Shown piece by piece: positions 1-9,624 of a stretch of 64,000 bases of DNA. The first letter of the stretch is position 1. Every line of letters starts with the position of its first letter. The notes under the pieces were generated by a model. It saw nothing but the letters and a program-made list of their open reading frames with translations. It searched no databases and was not told the origin of the DNA. The position numbers were made by a program, and so were the translations under genes. Source of the stretch: Symsagittifera roscoffensis (Eukaryota; Xenacoelomorpha; Acoela; Convolutidae); assembly GCF_963678635.1 (NCBI RefSeq), contig NC_087063.1:8590386-8654385 (forward strand), read 5' to 3'.

Positions 1-287
1 CTTGCTGATTTTCTATTTCAGTTGCTGCGATAAACTTGAACATGAATTTCGATTTAATCAAAAATACCATTTTAACTCAAAATTAAAAACACAAAAGAAG
101 TCAAAAACACAACAGCAGGATACGAGATGACGAACAGTCGGTAGGAAGAGATACTTGAACGGAAATAAAACTGAAGACTCCTATTGTGACACTCAGAGAC
201 GATGGGGAGCTAAGTCGTGAAAGCAAGCTAAGCCGGCAGGTCCATTGGGATAATCGGGACCAATCTACTGCCGAGAAATAGAAATCA
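1..287. other. Flanking DNA, nothing recognised
   Basis: AT-rich sequence left of the solo LTR. No open frame with recognisable similarity was seen. Its last three bases, TCA, are the left copy of the solo LTR target-site duplication. Confidence 0.5.
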
Positions 288-1202
288 TGTGACATTCGTG
301 CAAAGTTATCAAAATGCATGTCGTCAACAAATTTTTACTCGAAACAGTACATTGGGAAAACTACTGTTTTGGTCGGGTAGTAGTGTTTCAATCGTTCAAT
401 TCAATGTATTCGGAGGGGTCAGTTTGGATTGACAAAATAATTTTTAATTTTTCGAATTAAACTTGTATGATACGTAACAATTTTCGCGAACACTGAAACC
501 GCGAACATCAGAACAACGATTTTTGCTAACATAAAGAAGACGTGGAAGAAATATGGTGAACGACAAAAATTGTATTCATCAAAACTAAAAAAAGAATGCT
601 CCAAGTTGTAACGATTGTACAGCTACAATCATTACTAAGCAGTTCCCGAGAATCAAGAGGGCTTTCGGGAAGATTTGCTACCCTTCCTGGTCGTCAAGAT
701 TACAACACTTCGTCCGAATTCAAAAATGCGGAAGTCTTGAGAAAAGACTGTGAACTTTAATTTAACAATTTACAGCTGCTTCACGGAATGTCGGGAATTG
801 ACACCAAAAAACAGCAAGTTCGTTCCCAGATAATGAGGAGCTAGGAGTTGAGGGAAAGATTCGATCCAACTCCGATGAATATGATGACTTTTATCAACTG
901 ATTATAAACCATACTAATATAATAAATAAGCAGTTACCCGATTTTTAGGAGTGACCTTGTTGTCTGGGGATACTGAGACCCAACCATGAGCTCACTATTT
1001 TTGTTTATAGTCATGTTTTCTGCGCGGTTTGCACGATAGCCTTTAAGTTATAACCACTTTGTCGACGCGATGTTTAAGGACCAACATATTGAAATTGCTT
1101 TGGTAGAGACAATTAAAATCCATGTGTTTAGACGCTAGGCAGTCGTTTCACAACCTAGCTTTATTTTTTTCCGTCGGTATGTACTTCGGGGCAAATGTTA
1201 CA
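288..1202 (+). repeat. Solo LTR, element C family
   Basis: This 915-bp block starts TGTGACATTCG and ends AATGTTACA, the same imperfect terminal inverted repeat as the LTR at 53280-54192. Several internal blocks match that LTR: the inverted repeat near 605-630, the GATCCA block near 865, and the stretch reading GGAGTGACC..CTGGGGATACTGAGACCCA near 945-985. No primer-binding site follows it and no internal region precedes it, so it is a solo LTR left by LTR-LTR recombination. The flanks carry TCA at 285-287 and again at 1203-1205, a 3-bp target duplication. It is visibly diverged from the C LTR, so it comes from an older insertion. Confidence 0.85.
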
Positions 1203-1457
1203 TCAGGTAATAACGACGTTGTTTCTGAAAGAGCTTGGAGTTGGAGACCCAGTGCCCAGAGGTTTTACCAACAGACATTTACCACTTTTTAGCTTCTGTT
1301 TTATTCTGAATGTACTTAATTTAAATCAATATTGATTTTTTATTTTTAGCATGAGTACCGAAAGGTTTTTATTTGAGTTACCGAAATATTTCATATCGTA
1401 TCAGCTAGCTCCCTGTTCCACAGCATCAACAAACTAAACAGATGTGAGAAAAACTGA
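1203..1457. other. AT-rich spacer, nothing recognised
   Basis: No coding or structural signal was recognised between the solo LTR and the decayed coding stretch. Confidence 0.4.
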
Positions 1458-1817
1458 TACGAGAGCCTTGTCGCAGCAATTCCTGGCCTGTCCCTAAATA
1501 AGAACTCGCTGAACCAAGGAAAGAACCTCCGACGATTACTAGAAGACAGTGAAGTCGAAGAGGTAGCAGATATTGGCGATCGTCTATTGCAGAAGGGAAG
1601 GAACGCCCGACTTGTTTAGTCAGCTACTCGGCACAGGAGTGCTCACTATTCCAGCAACAAAACGGCTACACTCAAAGAGCAAACAAAACGAGCCGGAGCA
1701 ATTCAACGAATAATTGAAGATGCACCAGAGTGCTCAATGGAAGCTAAAATCTCTGCGATTGATAGTGGAACAAAAAAAAATCCGTCAAAATTGATTAGCA
1801 ATATCAGGGGTAAATAA
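1458..1817 (+). pseudogene. Decayed unidentified coding stretch
   Basis: One forward frame stays open for about 120 codons with a single internal stop (TAG near 1617) and ends at TAA 1815-1817. Its composition is protein-like, rich in charged and leucine residues, unlike the surrounding AT-rich DNA. I do not recognise the product. It may be a remnant of another mobile element or an exon fragment. It lies in front of the Penelope-like element but is separated from it by about 250 nt without a frame. Confidence 0.3.
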
Positions 1818-2070
1818 CAGAGACTATCGCAGATAAGGAGGTAGGCGAAAGCAAGATGTGAGCAGAAGCTGAAGAAGAGGAGAGTGTGATTTGTTTTGCT
1901 TTGTACCTTGAGAGTTTCATTAATTGAGGCCTGCAAAACAATGACCACAGTAATATTGCTGGCTGTTTGGCTCAAACAAAATTAAAAAAAACTAACTTGG
2001 AAAATTGGAAAGTTAGACTATATAAAAATCTTTAAAAAAGTTCAATTTTCTGTACACAGACTGAAGTTTC

Positions 2071-4369
2071 TGAGAAAATGTGTAAAAAACGTTCTAATAA
2101 ATTTAGAAACCCCGTTGTGCATTATTTTCAACTAAAACTACTAAGGAATGAAACTTCTGGGACAAATGAGGACAGAAAAAGGTACGAGGAGAAGCTAGTG
2201 AAAGCCCAATCGCTGGTGAAAAAAAAAATCGACGAATAGTGGTGGGCATTCGTTGTGGTTAGAAAAATTGTCCGAGAGACAAGATGAACCTCTTCGGGTG
2301 AGAAATGAGCAATCAGTTAAGGTGCTTGATAACATTGAACTAGCTGGATGGGTACATGAAATGCTGTCAGTGGACCCGAAGCATCCCATCAGGGACAAAG
2401 TTAACGAAACGCACATCTGGGCTAATATCGACATTTTCCTCGCACAATTGAAAAACCAAAAAACACCTGGTGAAATTTTATGTGAAATAAAAACCGCGGC
2501 AAAGACATATGCAAAAAAAGTAGGCAAACTCCAAGAGACAAAGCCGTTGAAAAAACGAGGTAATGGATCAAAGATAATGGGTTGCTGGCTGTGCCTTTTG
2601 ACAAGGGGTTGGTTTTTGCATAATGAGGAAACAAACGTATGGATCAAAGCTGGAATCATTGTCGCAATCTGCTAAGTTTTTGAAAAAGGAGACAACCACT
2701 GATGAGGTGATACTGAAAATTGAGAAGGAACTTAAAATCGAATTACGTGCCATGAACAAAAGAGACTAGATAAGTGATCAATTACATTTTAAGATGAGGT
2801 CAACAGGGTGCAAACCGCCCGTTTGCACGGCTTAGCTTAGGTACACAAGACTCAGACACCCGTACGACCAGTATTATCATTTCTAAAGCTAAAGCTACCT
2901 TAGAAACAACTGAAAATTTTGCCCCAGATCCGGATGATATCTAGATCATAATATCACTTGATGTGAAAAGTGTGTACACTAATGTTCCCCTGAAGGAAGC
3001 AATTGAAATTGCCTTTCCGGAGCTGTACAGCCAGGAGCGTCCTCCTGAAACTCAAAGAGCAACCATGAAAAAGCTTTTGGATATGGCGGTCAGCAAAGTC
3101 TATTTCAAGCGTAATGATTCACGGTATGAGAAAGTTGATGGTCTAGCAATGGGTGCTTCTCTCGCTGTAATTCTGGTAAACATATTGCTAAAATACCGGT
3201 GGGAACGGAGATACAGCCAATGAATGACAAAAACAGTTTGTGTCCATGTTCCTGCAGGAAAGTAGCATATAGATCAAGGGGAGTTGAATGCGAGAGTTAA
3301 CAAAACTGGTATCGTCTAAATTGTTGAAAAAAATTCGATGATGCAGACGCATCAATAACCGAGATAGTCTGGTACTGTGAAAGTTGCTGCCGCGCTAAGA
3401 ACAAGGAGAAGGATACTCCACAAGTAAAGCGGTTCCTCAGGTAAGTGGATGACATTGTTAGAACAGTCAGAGGTGAGCAGAGTTGTGTTCTCGATACCGC
3501 CAGCTCTCTGCATTCAAATCTGCAGTTCATTCTAGAGTAAACTAATTCAGAGGGGAATTTGCCGTTCCTGGATTTGAACATAATTGAATCGGAGATTAAG
3601 GGTGTAACCTGCAATTGGTATCAAAAACCAACAGATAATGGGACTATACTGAACTATAGAAGCTGCGCCCCAACTCAGTGTAAGCGTAAAGTTAACCAAG
3701 GCACTGTACACAGAGTTTTTATGAGTAGATCTAACTAGGATCAATTTGATAAGGATATGGAAATTAATAGGTCGTAATGGTGGAAAAATCGGTAACTTGA
3801 AATTTGGTCCGCAAAAGTGGAGGAAGACGCTCTGGCAAAATCATCGATGCTAAGAGCAAGCCCCTAGATAGTGAGAGAAGTTCGTCAAAAAAGGTCAATC
3901 ACCAAAGGATGTGAAGCCCCCAATGCTGATGGTGCAATATAGAGGTTACCAAAGCCAATATTTTGCAGGCAGGTTACAGAATTTAGCCTTCCTTCTGTCA
4001 AGTGTTTTTCAGCTCAAGAAAACTAGAATCATGTTCACTACCACTGAAGTCAGCATTTTCTAATGACCTCGAGTCAAGTGGTTTCTAAAGTGACATGTAA
4101 TGGATGCCGTTCCGCCTATGCCGGACAAACTGTTCGACGTTTGACAAGTGAACTGAGGAACATAGAGAAAGCAGAAGCACCGGTAGGCCTCCACCTTCAG
4201 CAATGTAGGTCTTGGGGGAAATAGCGCGGATCTTACGTGCGAAATTATAGATAGTTCAAACAACCAAACAAAACTGTTAACATTAGAGGCAAAACATATC
4301 AGGAAAGAAAAACCCGGCTTGAACACGCGCGATGAGTTTAAGAGCAGGGAGTTAACACTGAAATTTTAG
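2071..4369 (+). mobile_element. Decayed Penelope-like element with GIY-YIG domain
   Basis: Pieces of a Penelope-like retroelement protein lie in order but in shifting frames. Near 2240-2680 is the N-terminal domain, with the family signature around residues DPKHPIRDK. Near 2700-2800 is the block ending STG. Near 2960-3220 are reverse transcriptase motifs (DVKSVYTNVPL, then GLAMGASLAVILVNILL). Near 3440-3740 are the VDD catalytic block and the segment LPFLDL..WYQKPTDNG. Near 4085-4330 is a GIY-YIG endonuclease-like region (SAYAGQTVRRLTSEL), the nuclease of the EN-positive branch. The element is dead: the tyrosine codon before VDD is now TAA (3442-3444) and there are many other stops and frameshifts. 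Confidence 0.8.
2963..3223 (+). pseudogene. Penelope RT core fragment
   Basis: This is the longest open fragment of the Penelope-like reverse transcriptase, 86 codons. It contains the SVYTNVPLKEAI block near its start and GLAMGASLAVILVNI near its end, which in the family correspond to RT motifs A and B. It is cut off by a stop well before the catalytic VDD block at 3445. It cannot make a working enzyme. Confidence 0.7.
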
Positions 4370-4705
4370 TCGCAAAGAAATTTAGCTTCTTAATTTTAAA
4401 CATGCAAGTCTAAATCGGAATTATGGAGAGTTGCAAAATGTTCGGACAGACAGAACTAATTATAAAGAGCAATCTGTCAATTATGAGCAACTTTTGCAAG
4501 CAAGTTTGAATTTTCAGGTGACAATACTGTCTTTGTGAAAAACTAGCTTTTGTATTTAAAATTGTCTGAAAAGAGATCATTTGCTCTTTTTAATTATTTT
4601 TGTCCGGAGTTTTTTCTACTAATTATATGACTCAAAAACTTCCAGACAAATTAATTAAAAATTGTTTAATTAAATTAGAGGTTAAAAGTGTTTTAATCTA
4701 AATAT
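4370..4705. other. AT-rich spacer between Penelope and LINE remnants
   Basis: No frame or repeat was recognised. The sequence is strongly A/T-rich and ends where the 5'-truncated LINE begins. Confidence 0.4.
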
Positions 4706-5616
4706 CTATTTGCTGACGATGCGAAATTATACCGTCAAATTGAAGACAAATCGGTTGTAACACGCATACATGAAGATTTACAGTCACTAGAAACTTGGTC
4801 TGGCTAAATTCTTTTTTCTTTTAATATCGACAAATGTGTTCACTTGACAATAGGAACCAAGAAATTGGATATGGAGAGGAACTATAAAATCAATGGCGAA
4901 AAGATTAATGACGTGCAACTCGAAAAAGACCTGGGTATCTGGCTTGACAACAAATTGACATTCGAAACACACATCACTAAAAAAGCCAACAAGGCAAACG
5001 GCATGATAGCAGTAATTAAGTGAAACTTCACTAAAGTCAAGAAACAAGTATTTTTAAACATCTACAAATGCTTGTTACGGCCACACCTCGAATTTGCTAA
5101 CCTAATCTGGCACCCAAGGTTGATCAAGTCTCAAAAGATCTTGGAAAACGTACAAAGAAGAGCGACGCGTCTAGTTAATGTTATAAAGAATCTATCCTAT
5201 TACGAACGCCTTAAAGAACTGAAAATATCATCGCTGGAATACAGAAGGAAAAGAGGGACAATGATAGAAATGTATAAAATCTGCTTTGGTTTTTATGATA
5301 GGATTGCCACTGCGGGACTATTCGAGCGGAATGATAGGGATGCTAGAGGTAACGCATGTAAAGTAGTAGTACGTAAAGCAAATCTAGAAATGCGAAAAAA
5401 ATTCTCAACGATAAGAGCACCTCTTGACTGGAACAATCTGCCACAGGAAACAGTGCAAAGCAAGACCATCGACGAATTCAAGTGGAAACTGGACAAACAT
5501 TGGAAAGGCATTGCAATTGACATGTACGAATTCGAATGGAGATAGGAAAGAACATTTGAAATGACCACAAGAGGCACTGCCTAATGGTCACAAAAAACTT
5601 GACTTGACTTGACTTA
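4706..5616 (+). mobile_element. 5'-truncated CR1/L2-type LINE remnant
   Basis: A single frame from 4706 to the stop at 5543-5545 reads as the C-terminal end of a non-LTR reverse transcriptase. It starts exactly at the catalytic FADDAKLY box, continues through LGIWLDNKLTFETHI and LLRPHLEFANLIWHP, and ends with the LEYRRKRGTMIEMYKI region typical of the CR1/L2/Jockey group. Two in-frame stops interrupt it (near 4804 and 5021). The 3' UTR is short and ends at 5595-5616 in tandem TTGAC units, the usual microsatellite tail of such LINEs. The abrupt start in mid-domain is the usual 5' truncation of a LINE insertion. Confidence 0.8.
5072..5545 (+). pseudogene. LINE RT C-terminal fragment
   Basis: This 157-codon open segment is the thumb and C-terminal part of the LINE reverse transcriptase described in the surrounding mobile element. 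It follows the second stop. It lacks the catalytic FADD box, which lies upstream at 4709-4720, and has no function by itself. Confidence 0.75.
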
Positions 5617-6162
5617 AATAGTAATTTTAGAAGTCAACTGTGATTGGCTAATTTTTTATGATGATGGTTCAGAACCAAAATGTATGTGAATTATTGTAAA
5701 TAACATTTGTGAATTAATGTTGTATCGTCATTTAGCTTAGTTGATTCTAAAATTCCTGAAGATGCTCATAGTTGCAAAAACGTTTGAAATTTGATTTTAT
5801 CAAAAATCTCTTCAATTTTGTCTTTTTTCGCTAAAATAATTATCGGTAAAATCGACATCAAAAATACGGTCTCGATCTCAGAATACGCAGAAGCCTGAAT
5901 TTGTAGAAATTTTATTTTATATGATAATTTACTTTATTTCGCCCTTAAGGCTAAAAAAACTTACATATATTCTAGAAAAATAATTTAGTTTTGGATGTAA
6001 AATTTGTCTCCTTTAGAAAAAAAGTTTCAATTAATTCTTCATTTTTTGTTTGTCATTTTAAAGAAGGCAACTGTTGTTGATTATGTCTTTTTCACAAAAT
6101 TTATACGCGTTTATGTATTTCTCAAATCGCATATCGAGCTTTAAACGACACTTATGAGCTGA
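5617..6162. other. AT-rich flank of element B
   Basis: No gene or repeat was recognised. The last three bases (TGA, 6160-6162) would be the left target-site copy of element B. The matching right copy must lie beyond element C, outside the window. Confidence 0.4.
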
Positions 6163-7056
6163 TGTGCCAGTCGGTCATATCTGGAAGTTTGACCTTGAGG
6201 AACACGAAAATACGTGGTTTTGGAATAAAGTTTTATTTTTCAAAAATTCGAAAGGAGCGTGTCATGCTCAGTTTTCTCGCGACAACTGAAAACATAAAAT
6301 CTAAAGTCAGAACAACCGAATAACAATTGAGGAAAAGTTGTCAAATATACACTGTGGGAAATTGCTATTTGCAATTTCCATCGTAGAAAACTAGAGTAGA
6401 AATGTCCTATCTGATATAGGAGACCAAACAAATACAAGAGCAGAGCAAGAATCAACTGGACAAGAGTGAACCTTCAACGGAAAGGTAGACAAGTGAAGTC
6501 TCCCAATGGTCCAGATCCAAAACTAATTTCTTGAATTAAAACTTATTTCCTTTGATTGGAACTCATCGTTAGAAAACTTCTTGAGTTATATTCGATTATA
6601 TTTATGCTATAGTCATTAATTAGTTTAATTACTCTGTTTCTCAAGCGTGCTGCTATGTAAGTACCTAATTTAGTTTTCTCGCGTGCATTTTATAATAAGT
6701 ATGTTGAGGTAAGGCGAGTTTTAGGTTGATCCATCTGAAATGGATCAAAGTTCCACTGTCCAATAAAAAAGTAACTTAACGGATTGTTCCAACCCGGTTT
6801 TTAACGTTGTTCGTGTATTTTGAGTATTTTGAGACCTAAGTATGGGGACGTTCTTATTTTCTAGAGTGGGGGGTATTTTGGTAGTGGCTTTTAAGCTGTA
6901 ACGGGTTCTAGTCTCATGTCGCAAGCGAACCGAATTGGCTCCGACCGTTTTTGAGGTAGAAAAACACAAGAGATAGTGTCCCTGACTCTTGAGCCAATGG
7001 TTATAGGGCCTTTTTTTCTTAAACCTCATATGTGACCGAAGTAGGCGACTGTTACA
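6163..7056 (+). repeat. Element B 5' LTR
   Basis: The LTR starts TGTGCC and ends TGTTACA. Its first 828 bp match 52453-53279, with about 27 differences counted by eye (about 3%), so B is an old insertion. Inside are a perfect 9-bp inverted repeat (GGAAATTGC 6357-6365 with GCAATTTCC 6371-6379), a TTGATCCAT/ATGGATCAA palindrome near 6728-6750, and an AATAAAA just after it. The end of the LTR is placed by the TTACA that precedes the primer-binding site. Confidence 0.85.
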
Positions 7057-7516
7057 TAGTGTTTTTATGGCGCTTCTGTGTGTTTTTATGGCGCTTCTGT
7101 GTGTTTTTATGACATCATGACTACGGAGTCGAACCCACTTGACATGCTCCGGGCACATGCCCATTCTAGAGTACCGGTGGTACGGTTCAGCGGGAACGTG
7201 TAAACCTTCCGGTTGTACCGTGAAAGCTTTTTAAGAAAACTTGAGAAAACTTCCTGGTACGCTCTCCAAACGAGGCTTAGCTAACCGAGTAATGGGGGGG
7301 TAATTAGGGGGACAAAAACACGAGCAAAAAGACAAAAAGCGAAACAAAAACAAGAAAAAAGTATAGAAAAAGGAACAAAAACCATAAAACAAAAAAGACA
7401 GTGACTTTGATACCACATTAGTTGGATCAAACCTTTATATTAATTAAATAGTATACCCATACTGTTTTACAAGACCGATCGTTTCGATCAATCTAGCAAT
7501 CTAAACCAGTGACTTC
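7057..7516 (+). other. Element B leader, first part
   Basis: Untranslated leader with no real ORF. It holds the duplicated primer-binding site, a hairpin GGGC-ACAT-GCCC (7151-7162) that matches GGGC-GTAT-GCCC of element A, and an A-rich tract near 7312-7400. It ends at the TTC that became the target site of element A. Confidence 0.7.
7059..7100 (+). other. Element B primer-binding site, tandemly duplicated
   Basis: The 21-nt stretch GTGTTTTTATGGCGCTTCTGT occurs twice in direct tandem (7059 and 7080), and a third partial start follows at 7101. In elements A and C the same place has one copy reading TGGCGCTCCTGGGTG. B therefore has a mutated and duplicated primer-binding site. Confidence 0.65.
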
Positions 7517-8402
7517 TGTGCCATTCCGCCGGATGACACAGTATAACCTTCCCGCGACGGAAAAAAAAGTGATTAAAGGCCTTACGAACAGAAAAGTGTT
7601 GCGACGGAGGGTCAGAATGTTCTGGAATTTTTATTTTTAAAATTTCGATTTGAAGGAGAACATTTCTGAGAAATAGAAAAAAGACGGCCATTTTGAATAA
7701 AATAGAGAAAAATCAGAACGACGCCATATTTTGTGACGAACGGTTGTATCCGAGACGAGAAAATTACGGAGCCTCTTATCGTGGCAATAACACACGATAA
7801 GGACCTTAGTGACGGATATTTGTGGAGACGGAGGCTTCAGTGGGGGGAAGAGAAATACCACGGAACCCTCCCGGGACACGAAATATAGGAGATAAGAGTG
7901 TTGTCTCAAGAAAATCACGGGAGCGGAGGCTTGGTCCCCCAGAGACTGTTATATGTGAAGGGACTGTGTAAACTAGCCATAACAGTTGCTGTAATGTCCT
8001 AGATCTGAATTAAACACCGTTATTATTTAATATTTCAGAGCATGAGTAGATAGAGAAAGGAAAAGGTCAATCCATCTCCAATGGATTTAATATAAAACTG
8101 TCACACAAAAACATATAGAAATAGGTGGTTCGAGCCGTGTTTTTAATGACAATCACGTAGTCTGAGGATCCGAGACTCAGCTATGTGGTTGTGTTCGCAT
8201 GCAAACGAAAGCTGATCAAAAGTCGTTTGACTGATGGCCTAAAAATAGTAACTTTTTACTTTGCCCTAGACAGACCAGAAAATCAACTGGCAAGGTCGAG
8301 ACGGTGAAAAACGAGTGGAATTAAGGTAACTGACGCCTGCCAGTCGTCAATAGGTACTTTTTCTACGCTCCGTCGCTGTGTGATATTTGGGCGAATGTTA
8401 CA
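7517..8402 (+). repeat. Element A 5' LTR
   Basis: The LTR starts TGTGCCATTCCG and ends GCGAATGTTACA. It is repeated at 31068-31953 with no difference seen. Inside are a perfect 8-bp inverted repeat (TTATCGTG 7776-7783 with CACGATAA 7793-7800), a CAATCCAT..ATGGATT palindrome near 8068-8087, a TATAAAA at 8091-8097, and a short hairpin CTGAG/CTCAG at 8162-8180. The antisense 93-codon frame inside it is not considered a gene. Confidence 0.95.
8091..8097 (+). promoter_or_regulatory. Possible TATA box in element A LTR
   Basis: TATAAAA lies just downstream of the conserved ATCCAT/ATGGAT palindrome and about 300 nt before the LTR end, a reasonable place for a U3/R boundary. The same position in element B reads AATAAAA, so it could instead be part of a polyadenylation signal. 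The copy in the 3' LTR is at 31642-31648. Confidence 0.3.
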
Positions 8403-8414
8403 TAGACGTTTTTA

Positions 8415-8432
8415 TGGCGCTCCTGGGTGGGC
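8415..8432 (+). other. Primer-binding site, tRNA-Asn-like
   Basis: TGGCGCTCCTGGGTGGGC lies 12 nt after the LTR end. It starts with the TGG that pairs with a tRNA CCA end. Its run CCTGGGTGGGC equals the complement of the T-arm and acceptor end of animal tRNA-Asn, with two mismatches in the acceptor part relative to the vertebrate tRNA. Element C has the same site at 54205-54219. Confidence 0.65.
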
Positions 8433-8654
8433 CTGTTAAAGGCATGAAACCATCATGATCAGCAAGCGTTTCAGCGACGTACCCTCCGCTCCGGGCGTAT
8501 GCCCGAGTTAGAGGCCTTAATGACCGTTTTCGTACTAGGGGGAAGGTGCGTACCCCTCCGTCTAGTACGATTTAGCTTTTTAACTTAGTTAACACCGAAA
8601 ATTCCGGGGGTCGGAGGGTTAGGTGGGAAATCTAGAGCCCGCTTGTCCTGAGGT

Positions 8655-8815
8655 CCCAGGACCAAAAACAATTAAAGAGAAAGCGTAAAACCAAACAAAA
8701 AATAGTGTATAACCAAGAAAAAGCCAAAAATAATTATTTAAAAACAAAAAAAGTACAAAAAACAGTAAAAAATCCAAAAAAGACCAAAAACAGTAAAAAA
8801 ACATAAAGTGACAGT
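8655..8815 (+). other. A-rich tract in leader
   Basis: About 160 nt of mostly A with C, very poor in G and likely unstructured. Elements B (7312-7400) and C (54448-54570) have such a tract at the same relative place, so it seems a conserved part of the leader rather than noise. Confidence 0.5.
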
Positions 8816-9624
8816 TTATATGTTATTTCCGGACGAGATGTGATCTGACCTTCCTATTTGTTGTTGTTTCAGATTGATTTATATCGTTTCTGATAGAGAG
8901 ATTGTGTGTTTTGGTGAAGGGTTGGGTACCCTCCCTCGAGTGTAATTTGAGTGTTTAAGCACGTTAATGGTGATTTTGCCGGTGACCGGAGGGTAGAGTG
9001 GCAGGCTGATCAACGTGTTCCACACTCAACAGGGACATCAAGGACAACATCCGCAACGACTGTTGGGTATCGTTGAAGCAATTTTAGTATCGTTCGGGTA
9101 CTATTTCCTTAAAACTTAAGTGGTGGGGGGCACGATTGGCGCGGTCCGATTGTACCCTCCATCGATTACAAATTTCCGAGTTAAGGGTCTTAATTCGAAT
9201 ATTTTGGTGCAAAGGAGGGTATAGTACTATTTATTAACGACTATTTATAGATTATTGTCCTTACTATATATTACTTATCTCCTATTTAGACCCAAGAAAC
9301 ACCCATTTTTGTCGAAAATTACCAATTTTCGACCAAACTGTAGACCCCCAAATTTTCGGATATCCGAGCTTTTCCGATAGGCAAAAAGCTTTTATATAGA
9401 GAGTAGCCACGTAGTTCGATCCCCTTTATTAAAGAAACCGCGTGAGCAAAGATTCAGTAGAAGTTAGGAAAACGAGAATTTTTCGACCAAAATTTTGATA
9501 ATTTTCTGTATTTTGTCAATCTGTTTTGGGGATCGATTTTTTGAGTTTTTAGAGTTAGAGCAATAAAATTTTTGCGTTAGGAGCGTGCTAGCATAACGTG
9601 CTCGGTTACTAGAGAAATTTTTGG

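Larger units (their letters stand above)
6163..7516 (+). mobile_element. Element B, left part (5' LTR and start of leader)
   Basis: This is the left part of an old giant Ty3/gypsy element. It contains the 5' LTR, a primer-binding site and 460 nt of leader, and stops where element A was inserted. The leader resumes at 31954. Taking A out, and adding the small part of the 3' LTR that lies beyond element C, B would be about 22.7 kb. Confidence 0.85.

Noticed and set aside
285-288. 4-bp target duplication ATCA for the solo LTR
   Set aside because: The extra A is the last base of the LTR (TTACA). Element A does not support 4 bp (CTTC against ATTC).
7637-7918. 93-codon antisense ORF, present again at 31188-31469
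   Set aside because: It occurs twice only because it lies in the two LTRs. It has no domain and no counterpart in B or C LTRs.
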